Position numbers and translations under genes: made by a program
From: Alopecurus myosuroides
Taxonomy: Eukaryota > Streptophyta > Magnoliopsida > Poales > Poaceae
DNA: 64,000 nt
Reading direction: 5' to 3'
Assembly (NCBI GenBank): GCA_028641055.1
Contig: CM054062.1
Coordinates: 234,868,376-234,932,375, forward strand
Shown here: one piece after another, positions 22,153-33,539 of the stretch
Layout of the letters: the number at the start of each line of letters is the position of its first letter
Position numbering within the stretch: the first letter of the stretch is position 1
The notes under the pieces: generated by a model
Database searches by the model: none
Told to the model about the DNA's origin: nothing
Seen by the model: only the letters and a program-made list of their open reading frames with translations

Positions 22153-22704
22153 GTGCTTGACAACTATGACCAGTCTGACTTCATTATTATTCCAAATGAA
22201 AATGAGGCCCTAGCTCCAAAAAGTGTATGGGTGGAAATTTCCAGAAATTTGTATGACATAGAGCCGGAGTTTGTGGATTCTAAGCACTTCTGTGCAGCTG
22301 CTCAAGAAAGAGGCTACATCCATAATTTGCCAATTGAGAATAACAAGGTTGCCCCTCTAGAGCCACATGAGATGGAATTTTTACTCGGTCTCCCAAGAAA
22401 CCACACAAGGGGTCTCCCAAGAAACCACATAGCGTACACGGAATGCAATTCATTCCAAATTGATACTGTGGGTTGCCACTTGTCGGTGTTGAAGAACATG
22501 TTTCCCAATGGTGTTAATGTGGTGTCCTTATTCTCCGGTATTGGAGGAGGAGAGATAGCTTTGCACAGGCTTGGCATCCACATGAAGACAGTGATTTGAG
22601 TTGAGATAGGTGAAGTTAATAGGAGGATTTTGAGGGGTTGGTGGGATCAGACACAAACTGGCACTTTAATTGAGATTGCCGACGTGAAGTCTCTTAGTAA
22701 TGAT
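22153..22704 (+). pseudogene. Captured fragment of a DRM-type de novo DNA methyltransferase
   Basis: The translation matches plant domains-rearranged methyltransferases (DRM2-like), which carry out RNA-directed cytosine methylation. Visible in order: ALAPKSVWVEISRNLYDIEP and FVDSKHFCAAAQERGYIHNL (start of the catalytic region); NKVAPLEPHEMEFLLGLPRN, joined after a deletion of roughly 90 residues; NSFQIDTVGCHLSVLKNMFP (motif X region); VSLFSGIGGGEIALHRLGI (motif I, SAM binding); then after TGA at 22597-22599, VEIGEVNRRILRGWWDQT (motif II) and LIEIADVKSLS (motif III). The catalytic PC motif IV and the UBA domains are absent. Introns are gone or deleted at the junctions. A small internal duplication (GLPRNHTRGLPRNH) precedes the tandem array. 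It cannot encode an enzyme. Confidence 0.88.
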
Positions 22705-23539
22705 AGCGTACACGGAATGCAATTCATTCCAAATTGATACTGTGGGTTGCCACTTGTCGGTGTTGAAGAACATGTTTCCCAATGGTGTTAATGTGGTGTC
22801 CTTATTCTCCGGTATTGGAGGAGGAGAGATAGCTTTGCACAGGCTTGGCATCCACATGAAGACAGTGATTTGAGTTGAGATAGGTGAAGTTAATAGGAGG
22901 ATTTTGAGGGGTTGGTGGGATCATACACAAACTGGCACTTTAATTGAGATTGCGGACGTGAAGTCTCTCACTAATGATAGCGTACACGGAATGCAATTCA
23001 TTCCAAATTGATACTGTGGGTTGCCACTTGTCGGTGTTGAAGAACATGTTTCCCAATGGTGTTAATGTGGTGTCCTTATTCTCCGGTATTGGAGGAGGAG
23101 AGATAGCTTTGCACAGGCTTGGCATCCACATGAAGACAGTGATTTGAGTTGAGATAGGTGAAATTAATAGGAGGATTTTGAGGGGTTGGTGGGATCAGAC
23201 ACAAACTGGCACTTTAATTGAGATTGCCGACGTGAAGTCTCTCACTAATGATAGCGTACACGGAATGCAATTCATTCCAAATTGATACTGTGGGTTGCCA
23301 CTTGTCGGTGTTGAAGAACATGTTTCCCAATGGTGTTAATGTAGTGTCCTTATTCTCCGGTATTGGAGGAGGAGAGATAGCTTTGCACAGGCTTGGCATC
23401 CACATGAAGACAGTGATTTGAGTTGAGATAGGTGAAGTTAATAGGAGGATTTTGAGGGGTTGGTGGGATCAGACACAAACTGGCACTTTAATTGAGATTG
23501 CCGACATGAAGTCTCTCACTAATGATAGCGTACACGGAA
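22431..23539 (+). repeat. Four tandem 274-bp units of the DRM motif X-I-II-III segment
   Basis: Units begin AGCGTACACGG at 22431, 22705, 22979 and 23253, with a fifth partial start at 23527: an exact 274-bp period. Only a few substitutions distinguish them (for example CAGACAC/CATACAC, GCCGAC/GCGGAC, GTGGTG/GTAGTG). Every unit holds the SLFSGIGGGEIALHRLG coding segment and the same TGA after KTVI, so the stop preceded amplification. Because 274 is not a multiple of three, the array is not one long ORF. Confidence 0.95.
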
Positions 23540-24363
23540 GTTACTATGTTTTCAAGCGGGGGTCGGAATAAAGAGAAAATACGTGTGGATGCGCAGAGTA
23601 AAACTTCGAAGGAAAACTATGGTTTTTCTGTTGTAGACGAAGATCTCAAATTCACTGTGTCAATAAGGTACAACTCGCTTTGAATTAGGAAGATCACGAG
23701 AGAAATCAAAAATTGTAATATTTTTATATTCAAATTATATACAAATGAAAAAATAATTAATAGTTTCAATAGTTAGAATAATTATTTAGTTAAACGAAAA
23801 ATCGATTTAAATTAGTTTTGCAAATTCTAGCATTTTTCATGTTGGAATTTTTGTCAAATTTGAAAGTATATAGAAGTTGTTAATGTGCAAACTTAACCCT
23901 TTTCAAATTTTGGCGCTAAAAATTTTTGGGCGCGCAGGGGTGCCACCGAAATTCGAAATTTGTTTTTGGTCCCGGGCCGTGGTACCAACCGGGACCAAAG
24001 GGGCTCTAGTCCCGGTTGGTTGCACGGGCCGGGACTAGAGGCCCAGGTGTATAAAAATCGCGGCCCTCTCCAGGCCGAACGAACACCCCAGGGACAGGTA
24101 CGAGTGGACATGGCTGGGCGAAGCCCTGCCGGAGGCGGGAACGAGTAGTCAGATCCCGCCGGCGGACCGTCGGCAGGTATGGGCTAGGGACACGGTAGAA
24201 TAGGGGGCACACAACTTATATTAAAAAAAGGCCAGGGGCCTTGCTTACATAGATAGGGGGCGGCGCGGCCACAGGCGGCCGGCCGTTTCTTGGGGGGTAG
24301 CTAGGGTCCTTGCTTACATAGAATAGGGGGCGGCGGCGCGGCCACAGGCGACCGGCCGATCTA
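23540..24363. other. CACTA interior: AT-rich spacer and promoter-like GGTCCCGG block
   Basis: 23540-23930 is AT-rich with no recognisable gene. At 23965-24035 inverted and direct copies of GGTCCCGG / ACCGGGACCAAAG occur away from the element ends, followed by TATAAAA at 24050-24056. This resembles a CACTA subterminal or promoter region inside the element. The rest, to the end of the proline-rich ORF, has no gene. Confidence 0.6.
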
Positions 24364-25326
24364 CTAGTCCTCCTCGTCGGAGGAGATTTCTTGGTAGGGG
24401 GGCGGCTGCCACAGGTGGGCAGGCGGCGCCTGGGCCGGGGGTGCAGGCATCGGGGGCATCGGAGGCGCGTACGGCGGTGGCGGGGGCAGCGGCGGTGGCG
24501 GGGGCAGCACCTCCTGCGGCGGCGGTGGCGGAGGGGGCAGCTCCTCCTCCTGCTCCGGTGACCCCGGCGCCCAAACGCCGCCTGTCCAGGCCCAGGACAT
24601 GCCGTACTCCAGCCCGGGGGGGAGCGGCTGCGGCGGCGGCTGGTCCTCGGACGCCTCATACTCGGCGTAGAGCGCGTGGCACCAGGGGGTAGGCTCGGGG
24701 GGCGGCGGTGGCGGCATGGCGGCAGCGTCGGCGCGGGCGGCGGCCACGACCCGCTCCCACCGCTTGATCTCGTCCTCGACGAGTGAGCGGCGGGAGGCCT
24801 CGCAGGCATCCTCCATGGCGGCCCGGAGCACGGGGTCCTCCTCCCCGGAGAAGTCCTCCGGGATGTCCTCGAGGAGCCACAGCTCCCTCTCCCGGCCGGG
24901 CGGTGGCGGCGGGTAGTCCTCGACGTCCACCTCGTGGGGGGGCGGGGATGTAGGAGCGCCGGCGCTGCTCGTGCTCCTGCTCGAGCCAGGCGCTCCAGTA
25001 GGGGGAGCTGCGCGCGTACACGCGCTCCCGGCGGACGCGGGCCGGCAGGAGCTCGCGCCGGCGGTCGATCTCCTCGAGCAGCGCCTGGCCGGTCGGGACC
25101 GGCGGCACAGGGATACGCTGGGGGTTCAGGTGCCCTTGGGCGCGGCGCTGGGCGGCGGGCGTGCAGCCGGAGGTGGCGCGGGGACGCGCGGCGTCCCGCC
25201 GAGGCGGACACCTCCAGGGCCGTAGCCGAAGGCCTCCGCCGGCGGTGGTGGGACGCGGCCGGCGCCGCTCGAGGAGCCTTCATTCCTGGGGCGCTTGCCG
25301 GAGCCGCTGCCGAACCAGCGGGACAT
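24364..25326 (-). pseudogene. CACTA proline-rich second ORF, frameshifted
   Basis: Read on the minus strand from ATG 25326 (MSRWFGSGSGKRPRNEG) to TAG at 24364-24366. The product changes frame at least twice: the N-terminal part is open to 25126; a middle part (ALLEEIDRRRELLPARVRRE; YWSAWLEQEHEQRRRSYIP) lies around 24940-25108 in a second frame; the C-terminal 188 codons (from 24930) contain ELWLLEDIPEDFSGEEDPV, poly-proline tracts and an acidic end (SSDEED). It sits tail-to-tail with the transposase. Such proline-rich ORFs accompany TNPD genes in grass CACTAs; a TNPA-like role is only inferred. No known catalytic motif. Confidence 0.65.
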
Positions 25327-25579
25327 GGTGGCTATGGTTGGTCTGCCTTGGGCGCGGCCGGGGTGAATGGGTTGTACGGGCGGCGGGGGGCCTTTAAAAA
25401 GGGGTGGGCTGGACGTGGCATGCCAACCGGCGGCCTGGACGTGGCGGCGGTTGCAGGCGGCCATGAATGCGGGCAGGAGCCGAGGCGTGGCGGCGGTTGC
25501 AGCCGTGGCGCGTGGGGAAGTGGGGGCGCGGGGAAGCCGAGGCGGGGCGGGAAGACGAGGCGACTGGCCCTTTGACCGT

Positions 25580-26077
25580 CCTGTAGTCTTATTTTAAGGG
25601 ACCAGGCGAGCCAGCCAACGGCCGCTGGCCAGTGGCCCCTTCGAACCATTGACTGACCACGCTGGCCAGTGGGCCCTTCGAACCGTTGACTGACCATAAT
25701 AAAAGACGCGGGCCAGTGGGCCCTTTTGACAAATGTGACCAGTGGGCTTAATAAAAGACGTGGGCCTGGACGCGGTTGGGGAAGGGGAGGCCGGCTCGGG
25801 ATTGGGAGACAGGAGCCCAAAAAAACGTGGGGCCTGGACGCGAAAACTGAACGATTATATTTGTTTTTGTCAAAAAAGTATCCATCCCGGTCCATGGAAC
25901 GAACGGGGACGACCTCCCTGGCCCAGGTTCGCCACGTGGCCTATCCTTACCATCCCGGGTCCTGGCACAACCGGGACCAATGGGACGGGCCATTTGTCCC
26001 GGCCAGCCCATCCCGGTTGCACAACCGGGACAACTGGCCCTTACGACCCGGGACAAAAGCCCCTCTTTCCACTAGTG
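25580..26077. repeat. CACTA right subterminal repeats
   Basis: Two repeat types. The first is CCAGTGGGCCCTTCGAACCG-like with GTTGACTGACCA (about 25635-25740). The second is CCCGG-centred (TCCCGG, CCGGGAC) from 25885 to the terminus at 26077. Confidence 0.8.
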
Positions 26078-28830
26078 TTCACGCTCGCCCAATCATCTTC
26101 ACGCTTCGGCGGTACCAGGCACGTCCACTGGTTAAACAAAGAGCTTAGTTTGTACAAAATCGACACAGGAGACGAAACCATTTTATTGTTAAAGACAAGA
26201 TCGTTGCGAGCCAGCCAAATAGCCCACAATGTTGCTCCTGTCAGTGCCCACCCCAAGAAACAGTTTTTCCGAGCTGGATACTTTTGCAAGAGGAGGTCAT
26301 CAAGGTCCTCGCACGAAGCAGGAGGGTGAGCAAGACCCAGCGTTTCCTTGATCGCCCACCAAACGAAATGTGAAACCGGACAATGAAACATCAAGTGTGA
26401 GATAGACTCCCATTCTCCACACATTTTACAGTTCGGATCACCCGGCCACCCTTTGGCTTTCAGATCAGCCCCCACCTGAATACAGCCCCTAAAACACACC
26501 CAGACGAAAATTTTCACTTTAAGAGGCATATAGGTTTTCCAAAGTTCATCAAACCTAACATCATGAACACCAGGGTTCAAGATCTCTCGGTACAACGACC
26601 TCGGGAAAAAAAATTTGATTCTTATTAAGAACCCAAATACCTATATCCGGGTTAGCAGTCAGCACAACTCCCGCAACCAACACTTGAAGCTCCTCCCACT
26701 CACTGATCTCCAACGGGCCAAAAGAGCGTCTGAAAGAGAGGTTCATGTCGCCAGAACCTAAGATCTCCGCGACCGACCCTTCCTGTTGTTCGCAACTACT
26801 GAAAATGCGCGGAAAAAGGTGACAAAGCTTAGTCTGACCCAACCAGACATCGCGCCAAAAGCCAGCTTTCCTCCCATCCCCAATTTTGTAAGACAACCCT
26901 CTAGCCAACCATTTTTTAACCGCATGCAGACCTTTCCAAAAGTGCGACCCCCATCCGCTGAAGATTGGAAGAAACTCCCATTTGCAAGATACTTTCTTCT
27001 CAGAATCTGACAGCACAGGTCATCATCTCCTCTCTCTAGTTTCATAATCCACCGAGCTAACAACGAGATGTTTCTAGTTCTGGTTTCCACAAAACCTAAA
27101 CCACCCAAATCCGTTGGACCGCACAAGTCTCGCCACCGAACCATATGATATTTATGTTTATCGTTGTTTCCTTCCCAAAAGAATTTCGCTCTCTGCATGT
27201 CCATCTTATGATGTATTACTTCCGATAAAAGGTAAAAGCCCATAACATAAGTGGGGACACTACTCAAACAAGAGTCAATCAGGATTTTTTGACCTCCAGT
27301 CGAGGCTGGTTGCCAACAACCAAGCTTTTTTTGAACCTTAGTAGGAAGAAACTCAAAGTCAGACATCAGCAGCTTCTTGTTAGAAACTGGGATCCCCAAG
27401 TATTTCATCGGAAACGCACCTAACGCGCAATTAAACATATTAGCAACACGCTCTTGTTCAGCCTGATCAACCCCAAAAACAAAAACCTCACTTTTGTGGA
27501 AATTTATTTTTAACCCCGACAGGAATTTAACTGTTGTAATTGACTGATCATTCAAGTCCAGGAACATCAAAGTGTCGTCCGCGTACTGTAAGTGTGTTAC
27601 CCCCCCCTTCAACAAGGTGGGGTACTAGTCCCTGTAAGTGACCATTCTTTTTTGCTTCAAGTATCAAAGCACCTAGAGCATCTGACACAGTGTTGAAGAG
27701 CAAGGGGAAAAAGGATCCCCCTGTCTGAGACCACGGTACGTTCTAAAATACTTTCCATTCTCACCGTTGAGGTTCACACACACTTTCCCGGTCTGAACTG
27801 CCATAGTCACCCAGGAAATCCATTTGTCACAGAAACCCTTCTTTTTAGCACATCTCTAAGGAAAGACCATTGAATTTTATCGTAGGCTTTTTCAAAATCT
27901 AATTTCAAAATAATGCCTTTCGCATGAGTTCTGTTAAGTTCATGCACCACCTCGTGCAGCACATTCACTCCATCTAAAATATTCCTTCCAGGCACAAAAG
28001 TTGTCTGGGCCGGATGAATAATCTTATCAGCCACCACTGTAAATCTCCTAGTGAGAACTCTAGTAATAATTTTGAATTGGACGGAATTGTTTGATCACAT
28101 TTGCATCTTTGATTTTTGGAAGAAGAATTATCACTCCATAGTTCAATCTCCCTAAGTCAAGTTTGCCTCCGTGAAAATCATCAAACATTTCCTTAACATT
28201 ATTTTTTAGTTTCGGCCAAAATTCCTTGTAAAATTGGACCGAGAACCCATCAGGCCCCGGAGCTGTATTAGTTTTCAATGATTTGACCGCTTTCTCAATT
28301 TCCTCCATCGAGAACGGTTTAACTAACTCAAGCTGCTCTTCCAAGGAAATTCTCCCCACTGTCTCCCAAGCAGCAGCACTAATAGTGACAAATGAGGTAG
28401 GCTCTCTACCGAATAGTTTCTTATAAAAATCATCTACGTATAACCGAAGATCTCCCAGATCCTCAATGATCTCCCCCTCCTCCTCCAGGGACAAGATCGT
28501 GGTTCGCCGTTTCCTGCCATTGGCAATGGCGTGAAAAAAGGCCGTATTATTATCTCCCTTCGCAAGCCATTGTTCACCCCCTCTTCTCTGCCAATACATT
28601 TCTTCTTCAGCGTATAACCTAGATAAATTCCCTTCTAGCTGATACCTTCTTTTCCATCCTTCCTCTAGCAGCAAACCATCTTCCCCTGCTGCATCAAGGC
28701 CTTGGAGTTCTAACAACAAAGCCTGTTTCTCCCTGCGAAACCCCCCTGTCATTAAGAGACCAACCTCTTAAGAATTTCCTCAGTTCTACTTGTTGCTTCT
28801 TCCAGTAATCCATCACATTGGTTTGAAACC
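26078..28830 (-). pseudogene. LINE 2 ORF2 body (reverse transcriptase), minus strand
   Basis: Continues the LINE fragment at 17851-18084 across the CACTA. Read right to left: a pre-RT linker (28822-28640, VMDYWKKQQVELRKFLRGW), RT motifs APGPDGF near 28255, FEKAYDKIQW near 27880, and YADD at about 27574-27585, then zf-RVT (CKMCGEWESISHLMFHC) near 26400. Frames shift repeatedly (around 28060, 27800-27620, 27000-26760 and 26590), and several short deletions remove conserved residues. The 5' end is truncated near 28830, so endonuclease and ORF1 are absent. The left junction (17851) and right junction share only about 5-6 bp (ACATA), so no convincing target duplication. Confidence 0.85.
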
Positions 28831-30150
28831 TCCTAAAGCAAATGAGGACATATATCATGAACCTTATAAAGACACCTGCATGAAATTGAAATTCTTATTA
28901 ATGATTGCAATGAATATGCTCAAACTTCTGAAAGTATATTTCTTATAAGCATGTTAATTTTTGTGGAGAACTTAGACCTTCTGAAAAGAATCAAATCGAA
29001 GAAGAATATTGTATCCATCATAGGAATGAAAAAACTAGAAAGTGGGTCAGGGCTCTAGATGATCTTGGTAAAAAAAAGTTTGTGCCCTCTATCCTTTTAT
29101 TTGTGAACTTTGTTGTAAAGTGGATCATTTCAATTTTTAATTCTCAGGCTGTAATAATAACCATTCGAATTCTATGAGTACTGCAAGTTTGTATTGTGAT
29201 GACACGATCACTCTTAATCAGCATGATGAACTTACTTTATTTTTGGGGTGTGAAGAGTTATCAAGAAAAACTTCTTTGGTAGATACGAATGCTCTTGATA
29301 TGAATAGTGTCTTGCATGTTTGTCATCTTTATTGTGTTAATAATTGCCACGTAAATACTTACATATAAAATATTGTAAAAGAAGAGACTTTACCAAAATA
29401 TGACCAGACTAATATTTTTTTTCATCTTATTAATGAAGAGGAGGAATCCTGCAAGTTTTTTTCTACTGTTTCTCACAATAAATCAGGGTATGTGGAGAAG
29501 CTTCATTTCAAGCCTCTCCCTCCTAAAGAGGGGAAAAGAGGAAGAATAAGAAGAAGAAGAAGAGGAGTAAAAGAACGGAGGTAACAGTATCTCCCCCTAA
29601 GCATGTTGCTTCTATTATAGTTTTTGATGAGTCTGAACTCGATGAATTTTCTATGCCTGTTATTTATGAAAGTGATAATGATTGGGAGAAACACACTACT
29701 TTTGATATTGAAAATCTCTTTGGTACCAATTGTGAAAATGATGATAATTGATGTACCATTAGTACCATCCATGTTCCTCCAATGATGATATAGAAAGCTC
29801 TGATCTCATGGATGGTGTGTTTGAAAATCCTTTTGCTACTGATGATTATATGTTTGATACATCTCTTTCTAGTAAAAATGATAATATGTGTACAAATGGT
29901 TGCACTTTGGAAGATAACTATTCTATTGTTTGTGATGATACTACGCCTCCAGTCTTTGATAACCATTATGAACGATGCTATAACATAGGCTATAATTACA
30001 ATTATCCTCATGAAACTTGTCATAATTATGGAGGGATTACCCAAAACCATCTCGTCGTTGGTGTAACTCGCTGGCGTGCTGCAGGCCGGCGTCCCGTCGC
30101 ATTGGGAACTGGCGAGCGACATTAACGCGCACCGGCCGCCTGCACGACGC
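28831..30150 (+). mobile_element. Retroelement internal relic, probably LTR type
   Basis: AT-rich, gag-like or spacer sequence with interrupted acidic frames on the plus strand, for example at 29174-29368 and 29808-30125. The wording resembles non-coding or gag-proximal regions of Triticeae LTR elements I have met, but no protease, RT or integrase motif is visible. A lysine/arginine-rich GA tract occurs at 29535-29580. Assignment is tentative. Confidence 0.4.
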
Positions 30151-30420
30151 CTTAATTGACGCCGGGGGGGGGGGGCAGTTTGTGTCACTGATGGACGGGG
30201 TCCGTCTGTCGGGTGGGCTGACCGGACAATGTCCGACGCCCCTAGGCAGCCCCCCCAAGTTTAGTGGGTGTGCTGGGTGGCCCGGACAGAAACTTGGCGG
30301 GTGGACATCTTTTGGGGTGCCGTCGCGGCGGGTTTTTCTGTCCGGACCCGTGTTGAGTCTTTGGGGGACCGTTTGGGAGTGCCGTGGAGATTCTCTGAAT
30401 GGTAATCCTAGCTACTAGAC
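30151..30420. repeat. GC-rich DNA-transposon-like fragment
   Basis: Starts at a G-run (about 30163-30175). On the minus strand its right end (about 30410-30375) begins GAGAATCTCCACGGCAC, similar to the CATCTCCA-type termini of PIF/Harbinger elements, and GTCCG motifs recur. The opposite terminus was not found, so it may be truncated. Confidence 0.35.
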
Positions 30421-31134
30421 AGTTATTTTTTGTCTCGGTTTTTTGGGCAAAAGTCTCGTTGTTGATATGTTGACCGGTGGTGTCGTGTGCCGTGGTGGCG
30501 GCGTAAATAAGAGCAGGAGACACTGTCGGCCAAGAGGACGCGGTGGATGCAATGTGATGACGACGTGGGTGTTGGGTGAGTGGCGGCCAGGTTAATGGGG
30601 GAAGGGGCGATATTAGCCATTCATCTTCTCCAAACTGCTTGGTTAGTTCATCTTCTCCAAACGACCAGAGCACAAAGGGACATTCGTCGCGACCTGCGCC
30701 CTCTGCAAGGACTGAGACGAAGCACATTCTGTCCGACGCAAGTTGCAGGTGGCCTGCCGCACATGCTTGCAGCTCGACGTCACTAGTCCGTTTGCGGCCA
30801 CATCGGCGTTCTAAAGAGGAATGCAGGTCCTGATTGCGCTCCTAATTTCTTCCATGGTCGAGACCATTTTTAGGCATCAGCAGCCCGATGCACTACAGAA
30901 AACCATCTCTCAATCAGATCCAGCGATGGACATATGCGGACACGCTCCATACCTGCGCAACGGTGTTATTGCAATTTTCGATCTGAATCGCTGCTTCTGA
31001 GCTGTATCGGGATGTAGGCAAAAGGTTCGTTATGCAATATTCACTGTATTAATAATTTGACACAATTGCCCTCCATCACAAAGTGCCAAATGGAACTGGT
31101 ACTCCATAGCATGGTTTTGGAGTACCAGGGTACC
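30421..31134. other. No gene or element recognised
   Basis: Short overlapping ORFs on both strands without recognisable motifs. No terminal repeats seen. Confidence 0.5.
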
Positions 31135-33535
31135 GTAAAAACTGTCGTGTATAAAACATGAAGACTAGAGTAAACGGACAGTGGATGAGCATGGTTAAAT
31201 TTGTTGCAATGCTTTACGCACATCCAACTCGATATTTCTGCGACTAACTCCTTATCTTTTCTTGACCCATCCTTCTGTCGCCGTTCTTTTCCCGCTTTAT
31301 AACCAAAGAACCACTATTGGACCTTTTGTAACTATTGTTTCACAAAAGCACCAAAAGATACTCCTGACATCTCCCAGTCCAACTCTTCGTATTATATGGA
31401 GGAAAATAAAAATCATATAAAAATTTGAGCATCGAGAGTGGGAAGAGTCGTTGGTGCGTAAAGAGACGCATAAAGGAGATATCTTGTAGGGGCTTCGTAT
31501 ATGAAGAGTGAGTTGGAGGTGCTTTTACGTAGAAAGAAACTCCGTATCACGAACATAAATGATTTAGAAAAAATGGACATGCGGGCCGGGGCGAGAGCAA
31601 GATTGTTCGGTTTCACCCACCCGAGTTAAACACTAACACTGCCTCCAGGTGACGTATTTATTTGGATAACATGCAAAGTGGGATGGCGTGTAAGCTGTTC
31701 TTTTTATATGATGTAAGTTTAGTTTAAAATTATCATCACATCGGATTGCTACCGCTACAAAAGATTTCATGCCTCCTGCCTCTACATGTGCGATGGAATA
31801 GAAGCTCTACCAACACATCATAAAGCCACTAAATAGTTTTCAAAAAATGAACAAGAATTGTTTATGTAGATTGCAACACAATCCAACATGCCATACAAAC
31901 TCAACTAAAACACAACTCTGATGCCGCAACAAACAATAAGTAGAAACTATGTGTGCAATAGCATCTTCGCATTTTGTCTCTCACGAGGCTACCACTAGTA
32001 CGATTTTCTGGAGTATCGCCCGCTCAGTTTGCTTGCTGGCTAGTATGTTGTGATAATCTACTGTAACAAAATTTGAAAACATCGACGTGAGATCCCCAAA
32101 AGTTACTGCTTATAATTGGCGACCGTTCCTTCTCTCAAGACAAAGAGAACAAAACAAACTGGAAATGCTTACAAGTAACTGACATATTCTCATCTACAAT
32201 TCTTCAAAGATATTGGTAGGGACAAAACAAATCATACCTTCTTAGAGATCGTATCTTTCAGTTCAAAGGTAGCGATGGAAGTAGTTGCAGACTGCTGACT
32301 TATTCAGTGCAAGAGAATGTCATGGACGAAAATTTCCAAACAAAAGAATTACCTATCTACCATTGTAGTTCAGTTACGGGCTTATGTAAGACCGGAAAGA
32401 ACTAGTCGACTAGTCTAGAACAAACTATTTCTCCTTCTTTAAGTACTCGCGTCATGATCAACTTGACATGGTCAATAGTTTGAAGTTAGATGCAAATAGG
32501 TTTTTTTAACATTCTGAACATCCAAGTCAAAAATCTATAATCTGTCATCGCATCTAAGATCCCTTTAAGCTAGACAACCGGAACGGTACAGACAATTTAT
32601 ACTTCATTAGTGTTAACACACCAATTTATACCATTTTCTGTTTGAAACGTAGAAACTAGACTAAACGGCAGAGTGGATGAGCATAATGGTTTTATTTTTT
32701 TCAAGTCTTTACATCACCCCAACTAACTCAATGTCCCAACTCTCTATAGTTTGGCAAAATTACTGGATATCCTTCTGAGACTAACTCCTTATCTTCTCCT
32801 GGAACATTCTTCTTTGATCGTTCTCTCCTTGCTTTATTTCCGGAGATCCCTTATCGAAATTCATGTACCTATTATTTCACAAAAGCACCAAAAAACTCTC
32901 CAGATGTCTCCCAGTCCAACTCTCCATAGCTATTATATGACGGAAAATAAAAATTATATAGAAAAGTGGAGCATGGAGACTGGGAAGAATCATTGATGTG
33001 TAAAGAGATACATAGATGAAATATTTTGAAAGCTTCGTATATATGGAGAGGTCGAGCTGGAGATGCTCTTATATAGGAAAAAAAAATCTGCATCCCGAAC
33101 AACAAAAATGATATAGAATAGATGGGAATGTGGGTTGCGGTTACAGCAAGGTTACTCATTTTCACCCACCCGAGTTAAACTCCTAGGATTGCAACCATGT
33201 GAGATATTTTCACCCACCCGAGTTAAACTCCTAGGATTGCAACCATGCGACGACATGTAGGCGATTTTTTTTATGATGTAAGTTCTGCCGTTAAATCAAG
33301 CTAATACACATGGACACAAGTTCATGCCTCCGGCCTCTACATGCGAGATGGAACAGAGTTCTACCAACATATGGCAGAGCCACTGAATAGTCAAAAAATA
33401 AATGTGTAGATAGACTGGAACATAATCTAGCATGCCATATAAACTTAATTAATAAGCAACTCTCATGTCAAAAGAAACAAAAAGTAGAAAATACGTACAC
33501 ATTAGCATCTTCACATTTTTTCACCCCCGAGCATA
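31135..33535 (+). repeat. Diverged direct duplication of a non-coding block
   Basis: About 31135-31985 and 32640-33530 align along their length with many substitutions and small indels. Shared landmarks include GACTAACTCCTTATCTT, TTTCACAAAAGCACCAAAA, ATCTCCCAGTCCAACTC and TTTCACCCACCCGAGTTAAAC. About 650 bp of unrelated sequence separates them. No coding potential recognised. Confidence 0.8.
33159..33248 (+). repeat. 48-bp tandem duplication
   Basis: A unit starting TTTTCACCCACCCGAGTTAA at 33159 is repeated at 33207 almost exactly. The paralogous block at 31605-31650 has a single copy, so it arose after the larger duplication. Confidence 0.9.
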
Positions 33536-33539
33536 CTGT

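Larger units (their letters stand above)
18085..26077 (+). mobile_element. CACTA (En/Spm) transposon, nearly complete
   Basis: The termini are CACTAGTGGAAA and, from the other side, CACTAGTGGAAAGAGGGG. A 3-bp duplication TTC lies at 18082-18084 and 26078-26080. Length is 7,993 bp. Both ends carry many subterminal GGTCCCGG / CCGGGACCAA motifs. It contains a TNPD-like transposase (plus), a DRM methyltransferase fragment with tandem amplification (plus), and a proline-rich ORF (minus). It interrupts a minus-strand LINE whose halves lie on each side. Confidence 0.93.

Noticed and set aside
22314..23405. Repeated minus-strand 63-89 codon ORFs
   Set aside because: They are antisense shadows of the tandem DRM units.
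22431..23539. CRISPR-like regular array
   Set aside because: The units are contiguous 274-bp copies without spacers and encode a eukaryotic methyltransferase fragment.
24216..25283. 355-codon minus-strand ORF, Arg/Pro-rich
   Set aside because: It is the shifted-frame shadow of the proline-rich CACTA ORF, whose true frame shows acidic and tryptophan-containing segments.
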